From NCBI GenBank assembly GCA_900315525.1, contig OMZO01000007.1, positions 1-64,000 of the forward strand: a stretch of DNA of 64,000 nt, written 5' to 3'. Positions 59,086 to 64,000 of this stretch are shown one piece after another; position 1 is the first letter of the stretch, and each line of letters starts with the position of its first letter. The translations under genes were made by a program, and so were the position numbers. Below the pieces are notes generated by a model, which was not told the origin of the DNA, did not search any database, and saw only the letters and a program-made list of their open reading frames with translations. This stretch comes from an uncultured Prevotella sp. (lineage in GTDB: Bacteria; Bacteroidota; Bacteroidia; Bacteroidales; Bacteroidaceae).

Positions 59086-59978
59086 GAACAACATTCATCG
59101 AACAGTTAGTCATCGAAGCCCATGAGCATCCGAACATCTTCCTGTTGGTCGGTGACCTGGGCTACAATGTCGTCGAACCCTTTGCCAACGCGTTTCCCGA
59201 CCGTTTTATCAATGTTGGCATCGCCGAACAGAACATGGCCGGCATCGCCGCAGGTCTGGCCATGAACGGCTGGATCGTCTATTGCTATTCCATCGGTAAT
59301 TTCCCCACGCTCCGTTGTATCGAGCAGATCCGTAACGACATCACCTATTATAAGAGCAATGTACGCATCGTCTCTGTCGGAGCAGGCTATGCCTACGGCA
59401 GTCAGGGCGTGTCCCATCAGGCCACCGAGGAGATTGGCATGTTGCGCACCCTGCCCAACATGGTGGTGTGCAGTCCTTCCGACCCAGTCGAGACCCGCAT
59501 GTTGGTCCAGCAGTCCGTTACCCATCAGGGTCCGATGTACATCCGTTTAGGTAAGGCTGGAGAGCAGGTGTTCCACACCGCCCCCATCGCCGACTACCAG
59601 TTGGGCGATCTCCTGCCCATCGTGGAGGCACAGTCCCCGACACTGGTGCTCACCAGCGGTTCCATCCTCGCCAGGGTGATGGAGAGCCGCCGTGAGAAGA
59701 GCCTGTCGGTAGATGTCTATACCGTCCCCGTTGTCAAACCCTTGAATGCCCGTCAGCTCTGTGAGCTATCCATGCGCTACGACCAACTCATCATCGTCGA
59801 GGAGAACCAGAAGTCAGGAGGCATCGGTTCTGCCCTCATCGAGGTGCTGAGCGACAGCTACAACAACGGTCTGCTGCCGCGCTATCCGAAAGTCAGCCGT
59901 GTGGCCATCGACGATATATACCTGCAGATCACAGGTTCCCAGCGATACCTTCAGGAAGCCGCCGGCCTCGTCCTATGA
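59082..59978 (+). CDS. Transketolase-like, C-terminal (pyrimidine-binding) subunit
   Basis: This is a 298-residue protein holding the second and third transketolase domains. IFLLVGDLGYNVVEPFANAF near residue 18 and INVGIAEQNMAGIAAGLAMN near 44 contain the Glu that activates TPP. VRIVSVGAGYAYGSQGVSHQ near 92 and the C-terminal IIVEENQKSGGIGSAL near 236 are also present. It pairs with the upstream N-subunit. The GAGYAYGSQGVSHQ segment resembles split transketolases and DXS-like proteins in antibiotic and polysaccharide clusters more than housekeeping TktA. Overlaps by four bases with both neighbours. Confidence 0.88.
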   Translation: MRTTFIEQLVIEAHEHPNIFLLVGDLGYNVVEPFANAFPDRFINVGIAEQNMAGIAAGLAMNGWIVYCYSIGNFPTLRCIEQIRNDITYYKSNVRIVSVGAGYAYGSQGVSHQATEEIGMLRTLPNMVVCSPSDPVETRMLVQQSVTHQGPMYIRLGKAGEQVFHTAPIADYQLGDLLPIVEAQSPTLVLTSGSILARVMESRREKSLSVDVYTVPVVKPLNARQLCELSMRYDQLIIVEENQKSGGIGSALIEVLSDSYNNGLLPRYPKVSRVAIDDIYLQITGSQRYLQEAAGLVL

Positions 59979-60391
59979 AGCGTGCCAGTCTCCTCCAGTT
60001 CGTCAAGTTCGGCATCGTCGGCCTGTCCAATACGCTCATAGCCTATGCCGTCTATGCCGCCTGCGTCTGGTTAGGTTGTCATTATCTGGTCGCCAACGGC
60101 CTCGGTTTCGTCGTCGGTGTGCTGAATGCCTATTACTGGAGCGACCGTTATGTGTTCAAGAAAGGAGAGGGTGAGACGCGCAGTGCCCTCTGGACCCTCG
60201 TCAAGACCTATCTGGCCTACGGTGCCACCGGTCTGTTGCTGGCAAGCCTCCTCCTCTACGTCTATGTCGATCGGTGGCATGTCTCAGCCTATCTGGCCCA
60301 GTTGTTGGTGCTGGTCGTGACGGTTCCTTTGAATTTTATCATCAACAAGCGTTGGTCCTTTAAAACCAAACAGACAAATGAAGAAGATTAG
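59975..60391 (+). CDS. GtrA-family membrane protein
   Basis: This is a 138-residue protein with four helices: QFVKFGIVGLSNTLIAYAVY at residue 8, a second near 38 (FVVGVLNAYYWSDRYVF), a third near 70 and a fourth near 95, ending FIINKRWSFK. GtrA proteins partner a GtrB transferase and are thought to flip bactoprenol-linked sugar for periplasmic branch addition. The GtrB-like gene follows with a 14-base overlap. This suggests side-branch glucosylation or a similar late modification of the polymer. Confidence 0.9.
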   Translation: MKRASLLQFVKFGIVGLSNTLIAYAVYAACVWLGCHYLVANGLGFVVGVLNAYYWSDRYVFKKGEGETRSALWTLVKTYLAYGATGLLLASLLLYVYVDRWHVSAYLAQLLVLVVTVPLNFIINKRWSFKTKQTNEED

Positions 60392-61325
60392 TATATTGAT
60401 ACCCTGTTATAACGAGGAAGAGAACGTCGTACCCATCAGTCAGGCCGTTGTCGAAGAGATGACCACCCATCTGCCTCAGTACGACTACGAGTTGGTGTTC
60501 ATTGACAACGACTCCCGCGACAACACCCGTCCTTTGCTGCGTGAGATCTGCAAGCGCAATCCGAAGATCAAGGCCATCTTCAATGCCAAGAACTTCGGAC
60601 AGTTCAACAGCCCCTATTACGGCATGCTCCAGACCACCGGTGACTGTACGATTGAGATGGACTGCGACTTCCAGAACCCCGTCAGTCTGATACCGCAGAT
60701 GGTGGAGAAGTGGGAGGAAGGAGCCCGTATCGTCTCCTGTGTGAAGACCGCCAGCAAGGAGAATCCCGTGATGCGCTTCTTCCGCTCCTGTTATTACAAG
60801 CTCATCAAGAAGATGTCCGATGTCGATCAGATCGAACATTTCCAGGGCTTCGGTCTCTACGACAAGAGCTTCATCGAAGTCCTGCGCAACCTAAAAGACC
60901 CCACGCCCTTCCTGCGTGGCATCGTGGCCGAACTCGGTTTCAAGCGCGTGAGTCTCGAATACACCCAGGCCAAGCGCATGGCCGGTCAGACCCACAACAA
61001 CTTCTTCACCCTCTTCGACGCCGCTATGCTGAGTTTCACCTCCTATACGAAGGTCGGTCTTCATCTGGTCACCTTTGCCGGTCTGATTCTCTCGACCCTG
61101 TCGATTCTGGCCGCCCTGGTCTATCTGGTGTTGAAACTCCTCTACTGGGACCGTTTCTCAGCCGGTTTTGCCCCGCTGATTATCGGTCTGTTCTTCCTCA
61201 ACGCCGTCGAACTGCTGTTCATCGGTTTTGTGGGCGAATACGTCATGAGCATCAACACCCGTATCATGAACCGTCCTTTGGTCATCGAGGAAGAACGCAT
61301 CAATTTCGACGACCATGCGCAATAA
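60378..61325 (+). CDS. GtrB/DPM1-like polyprenyl-phosphate glycosyltransferase
   Basis: This is a 315-residue enzyme. The GT2 domain includes KISILIPCYNEEENVVPISQ, FIDNDSRDNTRP near residue 45, NFGQFNSPYYGMLQTTGD near 75, MDCDFQNPVSLIPQM near 95 and the QxxRW-like region. Two membrane helices lie at about 235-260 and 268-295. It makes undecaprenyl-phosphate-linked sugar on the cytoplasmic face for GtrA to move. FAPLIIGLFFLNAVELLFIG and NRPLVIEEERINF near the C-terminus are typical of the GtrB/DPMS branch. It overlaps both neighbours by 11-14 bases. Confidence 0.9.
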   Translation: MKKISILIPCYNEEENVVPISQAVVEEMTTHLPQYDYELVFIDNDSRDNTRPLLREICKRNPKIKAIFNAKNFGQFNSPYYGMLQTTGDCTIEMDCDFQNPVSLIPQMVEKWEEGARIVSCVKTASKENPVMRFFRSCYYKLIKKMSDVDQIEHFQGFGLYDKSFIEVLRNLKDPTPFLRGIVAELGFKRVSLEYTQAKRMAGQTHNNFFTLFDAAMLSFTSYTKVGLHLVTFAGLILSTLSILAALVYLVLKLLYWDRFSAGFAPLIIGLFFLNAVELLFIGFVGEYVMSINTRIMNRPLVIEEERINFDDHAQ

Positions 61326-63027
61326 GTACGTCTGGCTGTTCCTGCTGCTGAGTCTGCTGAACCTCTTGGTGATGCACTACACGATCATCTCGACCTGTGA
61401 TGCCGAGAACGAGTTGCATCCCGAGGATTTCGTCGATAACCTCGCCTTTGTGACAATCGAGGTCATCCTGCTGTTCAGTGGCTTGACGGTCCTGTGCTGG
61501 GGTAGGGTGCGCCGCGCCCTCCTGCTGACGTGGGTGGTCACGGCCCTCTGGTCGTTCTGCAACCTCGTCTATTCGCGCTTTTTCTTCCAGTACATCCCCC
61601 TGTCGGCCTTTACCGAGAGCGACGGTCTGCTCGATCCCATTGTCATTCGCAGCCTTGTCAACGGTTTCCATTGGGGCGACCTCTCTTTCCTGGCCAGTCT
61701 GGTGCTGGCCGTCTTCCTCTACCGTCGTACCCCACCGATCCGGTTGACCCTTGGTGCCCTGAGATACACGCTCCTGGGTATCCTCGCCGTCATCCTGGTG
61801 GGCATTGGTGCCCATTGGGTCTGTCGGCCCATCCTCAGTCCGAGTGCCTATTTCGGCATGCTCGACTACGAACTGTTCCGCACGTGGCGATACACCTGTC
61901 GCCCCCTCTATAGCAATTTCCAGCGCGGCAACCTGCGCAGTCTGGCCTATGCGGCCTATTGTGAGATTGTGGGCAGTCAGTCACTCACCGCCGAACAGGA
62001 ACAGACCCTGCATCAGCAGATCCGTGAGCTGAAACCCCTTCAGCAGAGTGCCCATCAACTGCCCGACAGCATCCAGAATGTGATTGTCATCCTGGTGGAG
62101 TCGTATATGTCGTTCACCGTCGATCTGAAGGTGGGCGGTGAGGAGGTAACCCCCTTCCTCAACAGTCTGGCCCGCGACTCCAGCATCTATTATAATGGCC
62201 ACATGCGCCCGAACATCACCTGTGGTGAGTCGTCCGACGGTCAGTTCATCTATATGACCGGCATGTTGCCCTTGCGCTCTGAGATCACGATCACGAAGAC
62301 CAAGCGCAACGTGTTGCCCGCCCTCCCCAAGGTACTGAAGGAAGCCCGTGGTCTCCGGTCGCGGATGGTCATCCCCACCTCCGCCGCCATGTGGAGTCAG
62401 GATGCGATGTGCAAGGCCTATGGCGTCGAACGGCTCTACAGCGTCAATGAGTACCACGGTCCCCACGAGCCCTGCCTCTCCGACGACCAGATGGTAGCCC
62501 TGGCCGACTCTGTCGATGGTCTGAGCCGTGAACCGTTCTTCTCGATGGTGCTGACCTTCTCCACCCACATGCCCTACGACAAGACTGTCGATCCGACCTT
62601 CAAAGCCACATCGCAGGTGCAGCCCGAGGATTATGCCAACTACCTGAATGCCTGTCACTTCATGGACCGTAACATCCAGCGCTATGTCGAGTCGCTGAAG
62701 CGTCATGGTTTGTATGACAACAGCCTGATCCTCATCGTCTCCGACCATCATGTGCAGGAGCAATTCCTGACCCTTCCGGGTGTCCAGCAGCGTGAGTTGC
62801 CCGTCTTCATCATCCATGGCGGTATCGATCGGCAGAACGCTTGGACGGGCCCCTGCCATCAGCTTGATGTCTTCACGACCCTGCTCGACCTCCTTGGCAT
62901 CCGTCCGGCCTGGACGGGTCTCGGTCATACCCTGATCAATCCCCACTACGAGAACTCCCTGCCGGAAGGTTCCCCGAAATGGGACTATTCCGACTGGATG
63001 ATACAGTCCGACTGGTTTAAACGATAA
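61315..63027 (+). CDS. LTA-synthase-like membrane phosphotransferase (sulfatase/alkaline phosphatase fold)
   Basis: This is a 570-residue protein. It has about five N-terminal helices in residues 5-175, then an extracytoplasmic alkaline-phosphatase-fold domain. NVIVILVESYMSFTVD near residue 258 carries the metal-binding Glu. RPNITCGESSDGQFIYMTG near 297 holds the nucleophile region, where LtaS has a Thr (KTSD); here Ser-Ser-Asp. FSTHMPYD near 422 and IVSDHHVQEQ near 478 supply the remaining metal ligands. Such enzymes move glycerol phosphate or phosphoethanolamine onto glycans on the outside of the membrane. In this operon it probably decorates the same polymer as GtrA/GtrB. Confidence 0.85.
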   Translation: MRNKYVWLFLLLSLLNLLVMHYTIISTCDAENELHPEDFVDNLAFVTIEVILLFSGLTVLCWGRVRRALLLTWVVTALWSFCNLVYSRFFFQYIPLSAFTESDGLLDPIVIRSLVNGFHWGDLSFLASLVLAVFLYRRTPPIRLTLGALRYTLLGILAVILVGIGAHWVCRPILSPSAYFGMLDYELFRTWRYTCRPLYSNFQRGNLRSLAYAAYCEIVGSQSLTAEQEQTLHQQIRELKPLQQSAHQLPDSIQNVIVILVESYMSFTVDLKVGGEEVTPFLNSLARDSSIYYNGHMRPNITCGESSDGQFIYMTGMLPLRSEITITKTKRNVLPALPKVLKEARGLRSRMVIPTSAAMWSQDAMCKAYGVERLYSVNEYHGPHEPCLSDDQMVALADSVDGLSREPFFSMVLTFSTHMPYDKTVDPTFKATSQVQPEDYANYLNACHFMDRNIQRYVESLKRHGLYDNSLILIVSDHHVQEQFLTLPGVQQRELPVFIIHGGIDRQNAWTGPCHQLDVFTTLLDLLGIRPAWTGLGHTLINPHYENSLPEGSPKWDYSDWMIQSDWFKR

Positions 63028-63034
63028 CAACAAC

Positions 63035-63811
63035 ATGAAAGTAGTATTGTTAGCAGGCGGTTTTGGAACCCGCATTTCCGAAGAGTCCGTCTTTCGGCCC
63101 AAGCCGATGATTGAGATTGGCGGTATGCCCATCCTGTGGCATATCATGAAGGAGTATGCCTACTATGGCCATACCGAGTTTATCATCTGTGCCGGCTATA
63201 AGCAGGAGTTCATCAAGGAGTGGTTTGCCAACTATTTCCTCCACTGTGCCGACGTGACGTTCGACTACACCCATGGGCGCAACGAGATGACCATCCACCA
63301 CAGTGAGGTCGAACCCTGGAAGGTGACCGTGGTCGATACCGGCTACAATACGATGACCGGTGGCCGTATCAAGCGTGTCCAGAAGTATGTGGGCGACGAA
63401 CCCTTCTTCATGACCTACGGTGACGGTGTCTGCGATGTCGATATCAACAAGCTCCTCGCTTTCCACCAGAGCCATGGCCGACTGGCCACCCTTACGGCGG
63501 TGAAGATGAAACAGGAGAAGGGCATCCTCAACATCGGTGGTGACAATGCCGTGAAGTCCTTCCGTGAGAAGAACCTCGCCGACGGGGCACCGATCAATGC
63601 CGGTTATATGGTCCTTCAACCCGAGATCTTCGACCTCATAGCGGGCGACGAGACTGTCTTCGAGAAAGACCCCCTGAACCGTTTGGTCGATGAGGGACAG
63701 CTGATGTCCTATGTCCATGAAGGCTTCTGGCAGTGCATGGACAATATCCGTGAGCGCGAGATGCTCGAAAAACTGCTCCAGGCCGGTCAGGCCCCCTGGA
63801 AAAAATGGTAA
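63035..63811 (+). CDS. rfbF: Glucose-1-phosphate cytidylyltransferase (RfbF/DdhA)
   Basis: This is a 258-residue nucleotidyltransferase. It starts with KVVLLAGGFGTRISEES, then RPKPMIEIGGMPILWHIMK. ICAGYKQEFIKEWF near residue 53, TGGRIKRVQKYVG near 113, MTYGDGVCDVDI near 130 and INAGYMVLQPEIFD near 186 are all diagnostic for the CTP:glucose-1-phosphate branch. It makes CDP-glucose, the substrate of the next gene. Together they commit carbon to CDP-3,6-dideoxy or other CDP-6-deoxy sugars. Confidence 0.95.
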   Translation: MKVVLLAGGFGTRISEESVFRPKPMIEIGGMPILWHIMKEYAYYGHTEFIICAGYKQEFIKEWFANYFLHCADVTFDYTHGRNEMTIHHSEVEPWKVTVVDTGYNTMTGGRIKRVQKYVGDEPFFMTYGDGVCDVDINKLLAFHQSHGRLATLTAVKMKQEKGILNIGGDNAVKSFREKNLADGAPINAGYMVLQPEIFDLIAGDETVFEKDPLNRLVDEGQLMSYVHEGFWQCMDNIREREMLEKLLQAGQAPWKKW

Positions 63812-63817
63812 ACGAAG

Positions 63818-64000
63818 ATGAAAGATAGTTTCAATGGTATCTTCCGAGGCCGACGGGTCCTCGTCACCGGCCATACTGGTTTCAAGGGCTCCTGGCTCAG
63901 CATCTGGCTCCATGAGATGGGGGCAGAGGTCATCGGAGTCGGACTCGAGCCCTATTCCGACAAAGACAACTACGTGCTTTCCGGCATCGGTCAGAAGATC
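63818..64000 (+). CDS. rfbG: CDP-glucose 4,6-dehydratase (RfbG/DdhB), truncated by window end
   Basis: ATG 63818, seven bases after the previous stop, opens a frame that runs off the window. The 61 visible residues read FRGRRVLVTGHTGFKGSWLS (NAD loop GxxGxxG), then IWLHEMGAEVIGVGL near residue 30. This is the typical N-terminus of CDP-glucose 4,6-dehydratase, which forms CDP-4-keto-6-deoxyglucose. It completes the pair with RfbF. Whether a RfbH-type C3 dehydratase follows lies outside the window. Confidence 0.9.
   Translation, partial: MKDSFNGIFRGRRVLVTGHTGFKGSWLSIWLHEMGAEVIGVGLEPYSDKDNYVLSGIGQKI

Noticed and set aside
58168-59094. Long minus-strand open frame (308 codons) opposite the transketolase N-subunit gene
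   Set aside because: It mirrors a strongly coding, high-GC + strand gene; its translation has no domain character and would break the operon.
61981-63147. Minus-strand open frame of 388 codons opposite the LTA-synthase-like gene and rfbF start
   Set aside because: Antisense shadow of GC-rich genes with clear catalytic motifs; the product is His/Val/Asp-rich without recognisable motifs.
1-64000. tRNA, rRNA or complete insertion sequence
   Set aside because: No tRNA cloverleaf, rRNA segment or full transposase gene with terminal repeats was recognised; only remnants near 24240-26000.

Overview
The window is a stretch of a Bacteroidales chromosome, most like Prevotella or a close relative. Promoters carry the Bacteroidetes -33 TTTG / -7 TAnnTTTG signature. 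Two UpxY-type (NusG-like) antiterminators head polysaccharide operons. Outer-membrane export proteins are of the large SLBB type, and a secreted phosphoesterase ends in a GIYLKNGQKVIV-like tail common in Prevotella secreted proteins. The genus is an inference. Apart from the first ~2.1 kb and one broken lipoprotein gene, all genes are on the + strand in tight operons with ATGA or TGATG overlaps.

Region 1 (1-2240) is the edge of ordinary chromosome: a partial PNPOx-fold protein, a small broken gene and a secreted metallophosphoesterase. Region 2 (2250-22550) is a complete Wzx/Wzy polysaccharide locus: promoter, structured leader, UpxY, Wzz, a DUF4910 peptidase-like protein, Wzx flippase, a 500-residue putative GT-B, glycosyltransferases, Wzy polymerase and two tandem WecA/MraY-like initiating transferases (the first with degenerate motifs). 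A second promoter then drives the export machinery (giant SLBB Wza, Wzc, lipoprotein Wza), closed by a strong hairpin terminator. Region 3 (22549-23516, minus) is a frameshifted lipoprotein gene.

Region 4 (23612-53031) is a second locus: UpxY, an AT-rich ATP-grasp gene between split repeats, a new promoter with a leader resembling that of locus 1, then a Wzm/Wzt ABC exporter, LicD, many glycosyltransferases, an EpsG-type polymerase, a Wzx flippase, the CapE/CapF/CapG set for UDP-L-FucNAc, an acyltransferase, a second LicD/GT/ATP-grasp/HAD block, and a PglC/WcfS-type initiating transferase beside a WcfR-type aminotransferase. It carries parts for both ABC-dependent and Wzx/Wzy-dependent export, and patchy base composition points to cassette exchange.

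Region 5 (53047-64000) begins with a near copy of the wza promoter and wza gene of locus 1. A repeat- and hairpin-filled gap follows, then a second Wzz whose start region is repeated in tandem, an SDR, a split transketolase, GtrA/GtrB, an LTA-synthase-like membrane phosphotransferase, and the first two enzymes of CDP-deoxysugar synthesis (glucose-1-phosphate cytidylyltransferase and CDP-glucose 4,6-dehydratase, cut by the window end).

The most unusual items are: a glycosyltransferase whose two halves are in swapped order (37952-39076); REP-like palindromes inside an aminotransferase reading frame; four 25-bp repeats that multiply the wzz start codon; a G9 tract in the initiating transferase; and two similar long leaders that could be UpxY targets. 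All functional calls come from reading motifs; no database search was run.
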